Origin: JAHBVL01 sp963712055
Lineage (GTDB): Bacteria; Chloroflexota; Chloroflexia; Thermomicrobiales; UBA6265
Length of the DNA: 64,000 bases
Assembly: GCA_963712055.1 (NCBI GenBank)
Contig: CAVQGN010000004.1
Location: 372,001-436,000 of the forward strand
Direction: 5' to 3'
The notes under the pieces are model-generated. The model had not been told where the DNA came from, did not search any database, and saw only the letters and a program-made list of their open reading frames with translations. Shown one piece after another: positions 1 to 9,071 of this stretch (position 1 is the first letter of the stretch; each line of letters starts with the position of its first letter). The translations under genes and the position numbers were made by a program.

Positions 1-232
1 CGAGTTCGAAGGTCCGGGGTCCAAATCGAGTGTCGAAAGCCTGTTCGGCGAACCGAATCGCTTCTTCGACGAAGATCGCGTCAGTCGGAGAAACGTCCGT
101 TTCGACCTCAAACCGAATCGGACCCACTTCTGATGCCGCATTGACTGCCGGAACACCGGGCGCATCCCAGTTGAGCGCGGACGCGATCACCACGCAAACA
201 AGCATCAGCCGACCGATGAAGTGTTTCATCAT
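1..232 (-). CDS. Secreted protein of unknown function, 5' part only
   Basis: The reading frame runs off the left edge, so only the first 77 or so codons are visible. Residues 1-33 look like a signal peptide: a MMKHFIGR start followed by a hydrophobic LMLVCVVIASAL core and small residues near VNAAS. The mature part begins with an acidic stretch mentioning EVETDVSPTDAIFVEEAIRF, which I do not recognise. The ATG at 230-232 overlaps the TGA of the upstream gene in an ATGA junction, so the two are almost certainly co-transcribed and translationally coupled. A second ATG follows directly. Function cannot be assigned from this fragment. Confidence 0.6.
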   Translation of the reverse strand, partial: MMKHFIGRLMLVCVVIASALNWDAPGVPAVNAASEVGPIRFEVETDVSPTDAIFVEEAIRFAEQAFDTRFGPRTFEL

Positions 233-1614
233 GGCGTCAGTGGTCCTCCGCACGACTCCCAAAGACCACGAGAGTCCCGATTGGCAATCGATTCCGATGT
301 CGACATCCACAAGGCGAACCGAGCGCTTTCTGGCAATGCCGTCACTCTCGCCGCTCCATCGGCCACCAGAGCCTGGTTCAGGAGAACGCGGTTCCCATCC
401 GATTCGATGACCCAGAGATAGAGAATGCCTTCACCAAGTACGGAAGAATCGGCTTCCAGGAGCACGTTGCTGCCGACATAGGCGAAAGCCGCGACTGTGC
501 TCTCCCGGAAGTAGCAGTCAGACGGACCGGGCAGAGAACTTCCGAGAAGAACGACCTCTTGCTCACCTGATGCGGTCTGGATTATCAGGCGCGAACCTCC
601 GAGAAGACTGACAAGCGTGCCTTCCTGCAGGTGTGGAGACCTGGATTCTGGTGGCAACGATGAACCACTGATGTCCTCGGTGATCAGGCCATCGATTGGC
701 AGAAATTGCTCATTCATATGGAGTTGGATGTCGGTCGCGGTCGCTGGAATCGAAAATGCCATCGCCGTGCGGAGCGTGGTGCTGACAGCAACTGCTTCGG
801 AGGTGGAGACAGGGTCTTGCAAGCCAAGCGACCGCGAAACCATCTGCGTGTGGAGGGCCGATGGTTCGGTCCGTTCATTTGGCGTGGCGATGATGAACTC
901 CCTCAATGCGACCGCACGTGGCTCAACGGACCAGTTCGTGAGGTCTGCGATGAGAACCAGCCATTGCCGTCCTTCCTGGGGCATCAGGCCGAATTGCGGG
1001 AACTCCTCTCCAGCACTCACCGCAGCTACACCAACACGCCAGTTCGATGCTACGAACGTCGGATGCGTTTCGCCATTGGTCGCAGAACCGGCGATATCGA
1101 GAGAATCGAGAACGGCAGCAAAGATGCCAGGATCCGCGTTGTAAAGCCCCCACTGGGTGTCGACGATGATCCAGAGGAGAAGACCGGGTTTCACCTGCCG
1201 CGCTTCCATCCGAACCGCATACAGCGTCAGCGAGTCGTTGGCGTCACGATAGCCGTAGGTGTAAACGGTCGAAGCCCGGTCCTGTCCGGCGCGAGATGAT
1301 CCTGGAACCTGGGTGATGTTCTCACCTGGATAGAGCGAAAACCAGTTTTCGACAATTCCCGGGATTGCCGCAGCTGGATCGGTATCATCGTAAAGACCGA
1401 CCATGTGGACGTAGGTGAATCCGTCTTCGAGGACAAGATTGGTATCACTCTGATTAGCGACCCGCCAGCGATCCGGCCACCGGATCGTGAAGTCGGCGGT
1501 TTCGAACGCACCCCGGCTTGCGGCAGAATTGACGTCTGTCGCGAGGATCGTGATCAGCGCGAGCAGCGCAGCGAAGAGCAGGCTACGGGGAGCAGAAGGA
1601 TTTCGGTTCGGCAT
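229..1614 (-). CDS. Secreted protein with nuclease-like (SNase fold) C-terminal region
   Basis: This 461-residue protein has a signal peptide at its start (basic MPNRNPSAPRS, then a SLLFAALLALITILA core). An upstream in-frame ATG at 1683 would bury the signal, so the ATG at 1614 is preferred. The middle (roughly residues 40-340) is an unassigned exported region. The last 110 or so residues resemble a staphylococcal-nuclease barrel in layout: LGGSRLIIQTASGEQEVVLL, then YLWVIESDGNRVLLNQALV, and a terminal GLW. The usual catalytic Arg/Glu residues are not evident, so it is probably a non-catalytic binding module. It is coupled to the downstream secreted gene by an ATGA overlap. The domain call is inference. 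Confidence 0.6.
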   Translation of the reverse strand: MPNRNPSAPRSLLFAALLALITILATDVNSAASRGAFETADFTIRWPDRWRVANQSDTNLVLEDGFTYVHMVGLYDDTDPAAAIPGIVENWFSLYPGENITQVPGSSRAGQDRASTVYTYGYRDANDSLTLYAVRMEARQVKPGLLLWIIVDTQWGLYNADPGIFAAVLDSLDIAGSATNGETHPTFVASNWRVGVAAVSAGEEFPQFGLMPQEGRQWLVLIADLTNWSVEPRAVALREFIIATPNERTEPSALHTQMVSRSLGLQDPVSTSEAVAVSTTLRTAMAFSIPATATDIQLHMNEQFLPIDGLITEDISGSSLPPESRSPHLQEGTLVSLLGGSRLIIQTASGEQEVVLLGSSLPGPSDCYFRESTVAAFAYVGSNVLLEADSSVLGEGILYLWVIESDGNRVLLNQALVADGAARVTALPESARFALWMSTSESIANRDSRGLWESCGGPLTP

Positions 1615-2003
1615 CAATCGACTCCAGCCGGGAATAAGATCGATTTGCCTTTCCTTGTGGCCAAATGGCTGCAAAAAGCGCAATGTCGATCGTGAAGACG
1701 AAACTCGAAATCAGAGTTTAGGCGAAGAACCCTGAAGCCACAGACGAACGAATCGAACGGTGAATCAGGAGACGAACGGAATCCAGAGGTGGTGCCCCAG
1801 GAGCCGATATCTAACCCTCGAGTGTGCGTTCGACGTCACACGAGCATCCGGACTTTGATTCGGTTTGGAATCGAGGCTGGCCCAGAGAAGATCACGGAAA
1901 CACCCCCATGAACGTGAACAAGCTGATCTTGCGCCTGTTTCTAGGTCCAGGGCAACAGTTGGGGCCTGGTTGTGACGATTCGCTAGCCAATTGGACGGGA
2001 GGC
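1615..2003. other. Intergenic region, 389 nt, nothing recognised
   Basis: This gap lies between two minus-strand genes. I found no convincing ORF, RNA gene or terminator. It should hold the promoter of the secreted pair to its left, but no clear -35/-10 pair stood out. Confidence 0.5.
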
Positions 2004-2726
2004 TCATTCCTGTTTCCAGTACTTTTCCAATTGCCGAGCAAGGTCAACCAGTGAGTCGGCCGAGAGATCCCATTCCTGAAGGGGTTCTATCGCCGTCGGA
2101 CTCTTGCGCCCATATTCCAGCGGTCGCGCGATAAACGCCGTTTGGCAGCCAATGGACCTGGCCGCCCGCAAATCCTCGGAGTGAGCGGCCACCATCATCA
2201 TGGCTGAAGGTCCGATTCCAAACACATCACAAACACCCGCGTAGGTTTCTGGGTCTGGCTTGTAGTGGTGGAAGTTCTCAGCAGAGAGGATCAGATCCCA
2301 GACGAGAGATCCGTGCCTCGAGATATCGGCGAGCAGACTGAGGTTGCCGTTGGAAAGCGTACAGACGAGGAATTCCGAGCGAAGAAGACTCAGTCCTTCG
2401 GCCACATCTTGCCAAGGGTCGAGGCGGTGCCAGAGGTGGTTTAGCTCCTGACGGGTTGATTCATCGATCGATTGAAGTCCGAAATCGACAAGAATCTGAT
2501 CGAGAATCATGCGATGGAGATCATCCAGACGGGTCCAGGGGAGGTCGCCCTCTCGGACTCGCTGAAGGGCCGGCTGATAGCCAGCACGCCAGGCGCGGGC
2601 AAATTCTCCACCATCTACGCCGTAGTCGCGGCCGTCGATGTCGCGAGCGATCGTGCCGCACCAGTCAACCACTGTGCCAAACACATCGAAGGCCAGCACC
2701 TTGGGTCGTGGATTACGTCCTGTCAT
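2004..2726 (-). CDS. HAD-superfamily hydrolase, haloacid dehalogenase type II-like
   Basis: The 240-residue protein is a HAD hydrolase. The nucleophile motif LAFDVFGTVVDWC lies near the N-terminus, CTLSNGN is motif II (Ser/Asn), YKPDPETY supplies the motif III Lys, and a motif IV-like MVAAHSEDLRAA follows. The FDxFGTxxDW form and the size match L-2-haloacid dehalogenases, but other small phosphatases share this core. The true substrate is therefore open. The ATG at 2726 is chosen over 2762 because a strong purine-rich site (AGGAAAGGGGG) sits about 8-10 nt before it. The gene stands alone. Confidence 0.8.
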   Translation of the reverse strand: MTGRNPRPKVLAFDVFGTVVDWCGTIARDIDGRDYGVDGGEFARAWRAGYQPALQRVREGDLPWTRLDDLHRMILDQILVDFGLQSIDESTRQELNHLWHRLDPWQDVAEGLSLLRSEFLVCTLSNGNLSLLADISRHGSLVWDLILSAENFHHYKPDPETYAGVCDVFGIGPSAMMMVAAHSEDLRAARSIGCQTAFIARPLEYGRKSPTAIEPLQEWDLSADSLVDLARQLEKYWKQE

Positions 2727-3062
2727 TTCGATAGCGCCCCCTTTCCTGAAGTTCCCATTCATGGACAGGTTGAGAACCTTGTTTCAGTCGAGACTATCGT
2801 AAGGCTTGCAGCCTTCATTTGGAGTCTGGCCGGCGAGCTTCCGCAATTGGCTGGTTTTGGCAATCAGAATTGGGAATCTCGCCCGAGTGGCGCGGATCCA
2901 TCGTAATTGCCATGAACGCTCGGTCTTGCACGGATCGTCAGAGAATGGTCACGAGATCTGTGACCAGAAAGAGATACCAGAACATACTGATTGGATCGGA
3001 GATTCAGGAGAGGCAAAACCGTGAGGCGTATCAGCCCTGGCCGGTAGCCACTGGATATCAGG
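2727..3062. other. Intergenic region, 336 nt, between HAD gene and tRNA-Leu
   Basis: No ORF with coding character and no clear hairpin or promoter were found on either strand. It presumably carries the HAD promoter and the 3' trailer of the tRNA-Leu transcript, as both are read leftward. Confidence 0.5.
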
Positions 3063-3143
3063 TGCCGGGAGAGGGATTCGAACCCTCACGGGTTGCCCCG
3101 CCGCATTTTGAGTGCGGTGCGTCTGCCATTTCGCCACCCCGGC
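3063..3143 (-). tRNA. tRNA-Leu (anticodon CAA)
   Basis: The reverse strand folds as a tRNA with acceptor stem GCCGGGG/TCCCGGC and discriminator A. The D-arm region is GGCGAAATGGCAGACGC, and the anticodon stem CCGCA/TGCGG carries the loop CTCAAAA, giving anticodon CAA. A short variable arm and the T-arm GAGGG-TTCGAAT-CCCTC follow. Anticodon CAA reads UUG leucine codons. The 3' CCA is not fully encoded, as A is followed by CCTG. Length is 81 nt, at the short end for tRNA-Leu. Confidence 0.95.
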
Positions 3144-3376
3144 GGGTGAGCGGTCGGGACCCGATCAGACGGGTCGCGTGACGCTCATACGAGCCGACGT
3201 AGTGTACCGTACCTTTCTCCCCGGTTACCCGCTTTCTCGGGCAGTCGGTATCGGAAAAACTGGCCACGAACTTTCTGCCGATCGGTCCAGAGCGGAAGCA
3301 GCCGAATCTCCCCGATACAATGAACGGAGCAGAACCCCGGATCGGCGGCAGCCGACGACCCAACGGAGCAACCTCC

Positions 3377-4893
3377 ATGACCACCACAACGAACGAGCTG
3401 AAAACCTGGGGCATGGTGATCGATGGCAAATCGGTCCAGGCGCTCTCGGGCGAGACGGTCGAAACGGTCAGCCCGACCGACAATCTGCCCATTGCTCGCG
3501 TGCCCAAAGCGGGACCAGAGGATGCCGATCGGGCTGTTGCCGCGGCCGCAAGAGCCTTTGCTGACGGTCCCTGGTCTCGCTTCACACCCCTCGAACGGAG
3601 TCGCGCGCTCAACCGGGTCGGCAATCTCCTCCGGGAGCGGATCGACGACATCGCCGAACTCGAAACCCGCAATTCGGGCAAGATCATCGTCGAATCGCGC
3701 GGCGACGTCACCGCTTCGGCGAACTGCTTCGAGTACTACGGCAATCTCGCCACCCAGATCTGGGGCGATCAGATTCCGATGAACGGGCCGTTGCTCGATT
3801 ACACGCTGAGGCAGCCCTATGGCGTTTGCGCGCAGATCATCCCGTGGAACTTTCCCCTGCTGATGGCGGCCTGGAAGGTCGCGCCGGCACTCGCAGCCGG
3901 AAACACGGTCGTGCTGAAACCTGCCAGCGTTACCCCGCTAACTGCCATTCTGCTTGGCGAAATCTGTCTCGAAGCGGGTATCCCTGATGGTGTCTTGAAT
4001 GTCCTTACCGGACCCGGAGCGGTCATCGGCGAATCGCTGACGACCCATCCGGACGTCCAGAAGATCGCGTTCACCGGCGAAACCGAAACGGGCGCCCAGA
4101 TCATGCGGCAGGCGGCCGGCACGATCAAGAAGGTCACGCTCGAACTTGGTGGCAAATCGCCGAACATCGTTTTCCCCGATGCCGATCTCGATGAAGCGAT
4201 CAACGGGTCGCTCTTCGCGATCTTCACCAACGCCGGTCAGCGTTGCACCGCTCGAACCAGGCTCTTTCTCCACGAGGACATCCACGATGAGTTCCTGGCC
4301 ACACTGGTCGAACGGGCTAGCCAGATTCGGGTAGGGGATCCACTCGACTGGAACACCCAGATGGGACCGGTAGTGTCGCGGCAGCAGCAGGACAAGGTCC
4401 TTTCCTATTGCGGTCTTGGCCGCTGACGATGGGGCGGAATTGCTGACCGGGGGTCGGAGGACTTTCGTCCAATGGTCTCGAGGCCGGAAACTTCGTCGAA
4501 CCGACGATCTTCGGCAATGTCGACTCGGACATGCGATTGGCCCAGGAAGAGGTCTTCGGACCGATCCTGGCGGTCATTCGGTTCAGCGACGAAGACGAAC
4601 TTGTGCGAATGGCCAACAGCACGAAATATGGCCTCGCCGCGACCCTCTGGACCCGGGACATTAAACGCGCCCATACGATCGCGCATCGTCTCGAAGCCGG
4701 GAATGTATCGATCAACTACCCGACGGTCAACCCACCGGAAGCACCCTTCGGCGGATTCAAGCAGAGTGGGATCGGACGCGAACTGAGTCGTCATGGTCTC
4801 GATCTCTACACGCAGGTCAAGAACGTCGTGGTCAATCTCAATCCGGAACCGTTCGATTGGTATGGGCGCTGGCCGGAACCGCCCAAGCGCTGA
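3377..4893 (+). CDS. NAD(P)-dependent aldehyde dehydrogenase, frame broken twice
   Basis: This aldehyde dehydrogenase (about 500 residues if repaired) oxidises an aldehyde to its acid with NAD(P)+. Landmarks in order are IIPWNFPLL (cofactor fold), FTGETETG, LELGGKSPN (catalytic Glu), GQRCTA (catalytic Cys), EEVFGPIL, and the C-terminal PFGGFKQSGIGRE. It resembles betaine/gamma-aminobutyraldehyde dehydrogenases, but the substrate is unknown. The literal frame stops at 4426. The protein continues in the next frame as AADDGAELLTGGR and in the third as NFVEPTIFG to 4893. Each step fits one surplus base, near 4400-4425 and 4455-4480. Start ATG 3377 has GGAG eight bases upstream; an upstream ATG at 3320 lacks support. 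Confidence 0.85.
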
Positions 4894-5027
4894 TTCTGTG
4901 GATGTTTTCTGTGTAGCGGTGCACCGGCGACCTCGCCTGGTTTCGCAAGCCCGTGCGATGTTTGGGATAATGAACGGATGGGGGGGACGCGACCCCGCCG
5001 ATTTCGCCAAACAGCAAGGACAGTCTC

Positions 5028-5972
5028 TTGACCGTATCAGTCGACAGCCGCGTGATCACTCATGCTGGCACCAACTTCGAAGATGTCAGTGCCCTCGAAT
5101 CGGCGCTCCAGGATGAGCGATACATCACGGACCGTGGTCTGGCGACGACGCTCTACCTGACCCTGAAGATGCGCAAACCGCTGCTCCTCGAAGGTGAAGC
5201 GGGAGTCGGGAAAACCGAGATCGCAAAGGTGCTCGCCGATGTGCTCGACGCCCCACTGATCCGGCTGCAATGCTACGAAGGACTAGACGCCAGTTCAGCC
5301 ATTTACGAATGGGACTACCCTCGTCAGATGCTCTACCTGCAAACGATCGAAGCAACTGGTGATGTCGACCAGGAACAGGCTCGGCGTGATCTTTTCGGTG
5401 AAGAATTCCTGCTCAAGCGTCCGTTGCTGCAGGCGATCGATGCAGCGCATGATCGCTCGCCGGTGCTGCTGATCGACGAAATCGACCGCGCCGACCAGGA
5501 ACTCGAAGCGTTTCTGCTCGAACTCCTTTCGGATTTCCAGGTCACGGTTCCGGAATTGGGCACTATTCGGGCCGAACACGTCCCGATCGTCATCCTGACG
5601 TCCAACCGAACACGGGAGATTCACGACGCGCTCAAACGGCGCTGTCTCTACTACTGGATCGATTTCCCGACGTTCGAAAAGGAGTATCGCATCCTGGCCG
5701 CCAAGGTTCCCGAAGCACCGGAGACGCTCGCTCGCCATATCTGTGCCTTTACGCAGGGTCTCCGTGAACTCGATCTCTTCAAGTCTCCCGGGATGGCGGA
5801 AACGCTCGACTGGGCACAGGCGTTGCTGGCGCTCGGCGCAGCGCAACTGACCCCGGAAGCCGTCGATGACACCCTTGGTGTGATCCTGAAATACCAGGAA
5901 GATGTTGACCGGGTCCGCGGCGACGTTGCCAAGGCCCTCGTGGAACGGTCTCAGCATGTTGCCGGAAGTTGA
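5028..5972 (+). CDS. MoxR-family AAA+ ATPase (CoxD-like)
   Basis: This 314-residue MoxR ATPase has Walker A GEAGVGKT at residues 56-63, Walker B VLLIDEID at 146-153, sensor-1 ILTSN at 189-193, and the ALKRRC arginine-finger region near 201-206. MoxR proteins work as chaperones that insert or activate metal cofactors, usually with a VWA partner. Here the partner overlaps it by 17 nt. CoxD of the aerobic CO dehydrogenase cluster is the closest functional model. Translation starts at TTG 5028, with AAGGA about 7 nt upstream. It is first in an overlapping five-gene series ending at 9071. Confidence 0.9.
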   Translation: MTVSVDSRVITHAGTNFEDVSALESALQDERYITDRGLATTLYLTLKMRKPLLLEGEAGVGKTEIAKVLADVLDAPLIRLQCYEGLDASSAIYEWDYPRQMLYLQTIEATGDVDQEQARRDLFGEEFLLKRPLLQAIDAAHDRSPVLLIDEIDRADQELEAFLLELLSDFQVTVPELGTIRAEHVPIVILTSNRTREIHDALKRRCLYYWIDFPTFEKEYRILAAKVPEAPETLARHICAFTQGLRELDLFKSPGMAETLDWAQALLALGAAQLTPEAVDDTLGVILKYQEDVDRVRGDVAKALVERSQHVAGS

Positions 5973-7371
5973 ACGCGCGCTCGCTCGTCCTGATCCCCAA
6001 CCGGCCTGGCTCGCTGCCAATCTGCTCGGTTTTGCAAGAGAGTTACGTCGGGCTGGCCTGAACGTCGGCTCGGGACAGGTGCTGTCATTTGTCGAAGCGG
6101 TCAGCGAGGTCAACGCCGAAAACCGGGGTGATTTCTATAGTGCCGCCAAAGCGACACTGGTCACCGCTCCGGAACAGATACCAATTTTCGACCTGCTCTT
6201 CGCCCGGTTCTGGGTGCGCTTGACCAAACCGATCACCGAACCCCTCGATGCCGAACAGCACGATTTCGATATGCCGCCGGCGCCTGCCCCCGCCGAACCG
6301 GGGCTGGAAGGCCAACAGCAACCTGAACAAGGCAAACAGGGGAACACCAAGGATCGCTCAGTTCTCGCCGTAGAGGATTCGGTCGATGATGACGCCGCCG
6401 ACAGTCAGGATCTCGAAGCGCCTCCCGAGGATGTGATCGTCTACAGCGCTCGAGAAGTGTTGCGCTCGAAGGACTTTTCCCAGTTCACACCGGCTGAGAT
6501 CGCTGAGGCGCGGCGGTTGATGTCGGACATGACCTGGAAACTCGGTACGCGCAAAACGCGACGACGCGAAAAAGCGAACCATGGCGATTTCATCGACTAC
6601 CGGCGAACACTTCGCAGCAGTCTCAAGCATGGTGGTGTGCCGCTCGAGTTGCGTCGCCGCCGAAGCAAGGAAAAGATGCGGCCGTTGATCCTGATCTGCG
6701 ATATCTCCGGGTCGATGGATCGCTATTCCCGCTTGCTGCTGCAGTTCGTGCACGCGATGGAACATGGGCTGGACAACGTCGAGGTTTTCGTTTTCAGCAC
6801 CCGCCTCACCCGAATCACGCGTGAACTGCGCAAACGCGACGTCGATGACGCCATCGAGCAGGTGGTCAAATCGGTGCACGACTGGTCGGGTGGCACCCGT
6901 ATCGGCGAAGCAATCAAGACGTTCAACTACGAATGGAGTCGGCGGGTACTGCGGTCAGGCGCGACCGTGGTCATGATTTCGGATGGATGGGATCGTGGCG
7001 ACCCGCAACTTCTTTCGCGGGAGATGGCGCGTTTGCAGCGTTCCTGCCGCCGCCTGATCTGGTTGAATCCTCTGCTGGGCGCGCCCGGGTATCAACCACT
7101 CACGCAGGGAATTCGCGCGGCGCTCCCCTATGTCGACGCATTTCTGCCCGTTCACAATCTCGAGAGCCTCGAAGCGCTGGCGGAAATGCTGAGCACTATG
7201 GATGACACACCGCCGGTCCGGAGCAGTCGCTCCATCCGTGCCGGTAGTCATGCAGAGATGGTCGGTAAACCGATCGTCACGGAGAAAGGCCGCCTCGTCG
7301 TCGAGGTGGGGCCGATGATCGAAGGAAAACCAGTGAAACGGAAGGCAAGCAATGAAAGATTTGCTCGATGA
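5956..7371 (+). CDS. VWA-domain protein, CoxE-like
   Basis: A 471-residue protein whose C-terminal half is a von Willebrand factor A domain. The MIDAS motif DISGS is at about residues 249-253, the threonine lies in SGGTRIGEA, and the aspartate in MISDGWDRGD. The N-terminal half is helical, with an acidic low-complexity linker (PAPAEPGLEGQQQPEQG). CoxE-type proteins act with a MoxR ATPase to mature molybdenum hydroxylases, and the moxR-like gene overlaps its start. ATG 5956 is preferred to an upstream 5902 start because residues upstream of it are the antisense-like tail of moxR. It overlaps the next gene by 20 nt. Confidence 0.88.
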   Translation: MLPEVERALARPDPQPAWLAANLLGFARELRRAGLNVGSGQVLSFVEAVSEVNAENRGDFYSAAKATLVTAPEQIPIFDLLFARFWVRLTKPITEPLDAEQHDFDMPPAPAPAEPGLEGQQQPEQGKQGNTKDRSVLAVEDSVDDDAADSQDLEAPPEDVIVYSAREVLRSKDFSQFTPAEIAEARRLMSDMTWKLGTRKTRRREKANHGDFIDYRRTLRSSLKHGGVPLELRRRRSKEKMRPLILICDISGSMDRYSRLLLQFVHAMEHGLDNVEVFVFSTRLTRITRELRKRDVDDAIEQVVKSVHDWSGGTRIGEAIKTFNYEWSRRVLRSGATVVMISDGWDRGDPQLLSREMARLQRSCRRLIWLNPLLGAPGYQPLTQGIRAALPYVDAFLPVHNLESLEALAEMLSTMDDTPPVRSSRSIRAGSHAEMVGKPIVTEKGRLVVEVGPMIEGKPVKRKASNERFAR

Positions 7372-7675
7372 TATTGATAACTGGCGGGCGAGTGGCGAGA
7401 GAATTGCGTTAGCCACCGTCGTCAAGGTCGAGGGCTCTGCACCGCGGCCGGTCGGCGCTTCGATGATCGTTTCCAGCGGTGGCCAGCTCGCCGGTTCGGT
7501 CAGCGGTGGATGCGTCGAAACCGCCGTATTTGAAGAAGCGCAGGATGTTCTCAAGAGCGGTGAACCGAAGCTGATCCGTTATGGCATCACGGACGAGATG
7601 GCCTGGGATGTCGGTCTCGCCTGCGGCGGAACGATCGAAGTCTATGTCGAACCGCTGCCGGACGATACAGAATGA
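7352..7675 (+). CDS. XdhC/CoxI family protein, N-terminal module
   Basis: This 107-residue protein corresponds to the N-terminal XdhC_CoxI domain, with TVVKVEGSAPRPVGA and the conserved SVSGGCVE motif. In XdhC proteins this region binds molybdenum cofactor and helps its sulfuration and insertion into xanthine or CO dehydrogenase-type enzymes. Here it is a free-standing gene, with the Rossmann module encoded by the next gene through an ATGA overlap. The ATG at 7352 has a purine-rich GGAAGGCAAGC just before it. The split arrangement is known in this family. The target enzyme is not in the window. Confidence 0.88.
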   Translation: MKDLLDDIDNWRASGERIALATVVKVEGSAPRPVGASMIVSSGGQLAGSVSGGCVETAVFEEAQDVLKSGEPKLIRYGITDEMAWDVGLACGGTIEVYVEPLPDDTE

Positions 7676-8457
7676 CTCCGTCCCCCGCTTCGCTTTTCAC
7701 CGAACTCAGGACCGCGATCGATCGGGCTGAACCGGTCGCGGCGCTGACGGTTCTGCGTGGGCCTGGAGTGGGCCGGAAGATGCTGGTGTTTTCCGACTTC
7801 GTCTCAGGGTCGCTCGGTGATCCTGATCTCGACGAGGCAGCAACGGTGCAGGCTCGCCAGCTCTTGCTGGAAGGTCGAAGCGAGACCCTGGATCTGCCAA
7901 CGTCGGGCGGCGAGAAGGCGGAGATCTTTTTCGAGAGTTTCCCCGCGCCGCCGACCCTGATCATCTTCGGCGCGGTCCATGTGGCCCAGGCCCTCTCTCG
8001 TTTCGCCAAACCGCTCGGCTTCCGAATCGTCATTGTCGATGTCCGCGAGAAACTGGCGACTGCCGAGCGCTTTCCCGACGCTGATGAAATCGTGACCGCC
8101 TGGCCAGATGTCGCGCTCGACGCGATGACGGTCGATCAGAACGCCTGTATCGCGATCCTTTCCCACGATCCGAAATTTGATGAACCGGCGCTGCTCGGTT
8201 CGCTGAAGACACCGGCGGTCTATATCGGCGCGGTTGGCAGCCGAAGCACAAATGTCGATCGGCGTGAGCGATTGCGCGCGGCTGGGGTAGAGGATGAACA
8301 GATTGCGCGGATTCGTGGTCCGATCGGTCTCGATATTGGCGCGTCCACTCCCGACGAGATGGCGATCAGCATCCTCGGTGAGATCATTGCTGTTCGGAAC
8401 GGTCGTACCGGCGGCCCACTCGCTGAAGGCTCGGGCCGTATCCGGGCGCGGGTGTGA
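7672..8457 (+). CDS. XdhC family protein, Rossmann-fold module
   Basis: This 261-residue protein matches the XdhC Rossmann domain. PTLIIFGAVHVAQALSRFAK is the nucleotide-binding beta-alpha-beta start, AILSHDPKFDEPAL is a conserved core, and YIGAVGSRSTNVDRRERL and GLDIGASTPDEMAISI form the signature end. It works with the preceding N-terminal XdhC module on molybdenum-cofactor handling. The ATG overlaps the previous stop (ATGA), and the next gene starts inside this stop (GTGA). All of this supports one operon. Confidence 0.88.
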   Translation: MTPSPASLFTELRTAIDRAEPVAALTVLRGPGVGRKMLVFSDFVSGSLGDPDLDEAATVQARQLLLEGRSETLDLPTSGGEKAEIFFESFPAPPTLIIFGAVHVAQALSRFAKPLGFRIVIVDVREKLATAERFPDADEIVTAWPDVALDAMTVDQNACIAILSHDPKFDEPALLGSLKTPAVYIGAVGSRSTNVDRRERLRAAGVEDEQIARIRGPIGLDIGASTPDEMAISILGEIIAVRNGRTGGPLAEGSGRIRARV

Positions 8458-9071
8458 CCGATTCGGATCGCTCAGCGGTGGCAGGTGTCGTCCTGGCCGC
8501 CGGTTCGTCGCGACGGTTGGGGAGCCCGAAGCAACTTCTCGAGTTTGGCTCGAAATCGCTGCTCCAGCATGTTGTTGACGCTGCTGAGGCGTCACACCTC
8601 GGTGACATCACGATTGTGCTGGGCCACGAGTACGAACGGATTCAGGCGGACTTGACGGTCTCACGGGCGCGTATCGTCGTCAACCTCGACTACGCAGCGG
8701 GGCAGAGCACCTCTCTCCGCCGAGGGATTGAATCTTTAGGGCCGGAAGCCACTGGCGCGGTGGTGATGCTCGCCGACCAACCGACCCTCTCCACGTTCGT
8801 GATCGATGCACTCATTGCCGCATTCGAAGAGGAAGGCGGCGCGGTTGTGCAGCCGATTTACGCGGGTGAGATCGGTCATCCGGTCTTGCTGAATCGAACG
8901 CTCTTTCCTGAGGTCTTGTCTGTCACCGGTGATCACGGGGCACGCGATGTCGTTGCCGCGCACAGAGCAGACCGGCGGTTGGTTCGAGTTGCAGGAACCG
9001 CGCCGCCGGACGTGGACGATATCGATGATTACCAGCGCTTGCTGGCCCAGAATCAGGATATCAACCCCTGA
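8454..9071 (+). CDS. Molybdenum cofactor cytidylyltransferase-like NTP transferase (MocA/MobA family)
   Basis: A 205-residue nucleotidyltransferase with the N-terminal signature VVLAAGSSRRLGSPKQLL and the metal/base motif VVMLADQPTL. Its relatives attach CMP or GMP to molybdopterin (MocA, MobA), which suits the last gene of a molybdenum-hydroxylase maturation operon. MocA is favoured by size and context, but this is inference. Start GTG 8454 lies in a GTGA overlap with the XdhC stop. The 3' end overlaps the convergent aminotransferase gene by 19 nt. Confidence 0.87.
   Translation: MTDSDRSAVAGVVLAAGSSRRLGSPKQLLEFGSKSLLQHVVDAAEASHLGDITIVLGHEYERIQADLTVSRARIVVNLDYAAGQSTSLRRGIESLGPEATGAVVMLADQPTLSTFVIDALIAAFEEEGGAVVQPIYAGEIGHPVLLNRTLFPEVLSVTGDHGARDVVAAHRADRRLVRVAGTAPPDVDDIDDYQRLLAQNQDINP

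Noticed and set aside
3377..4893. Reading the broken ALDH as two separate genes or a programmed frameshift
   Set aside because: No slippery heptamer or stimulatory structure was seen, both breaks are one-base shifts, and the same type of break recurs in unrelated genes of the window.
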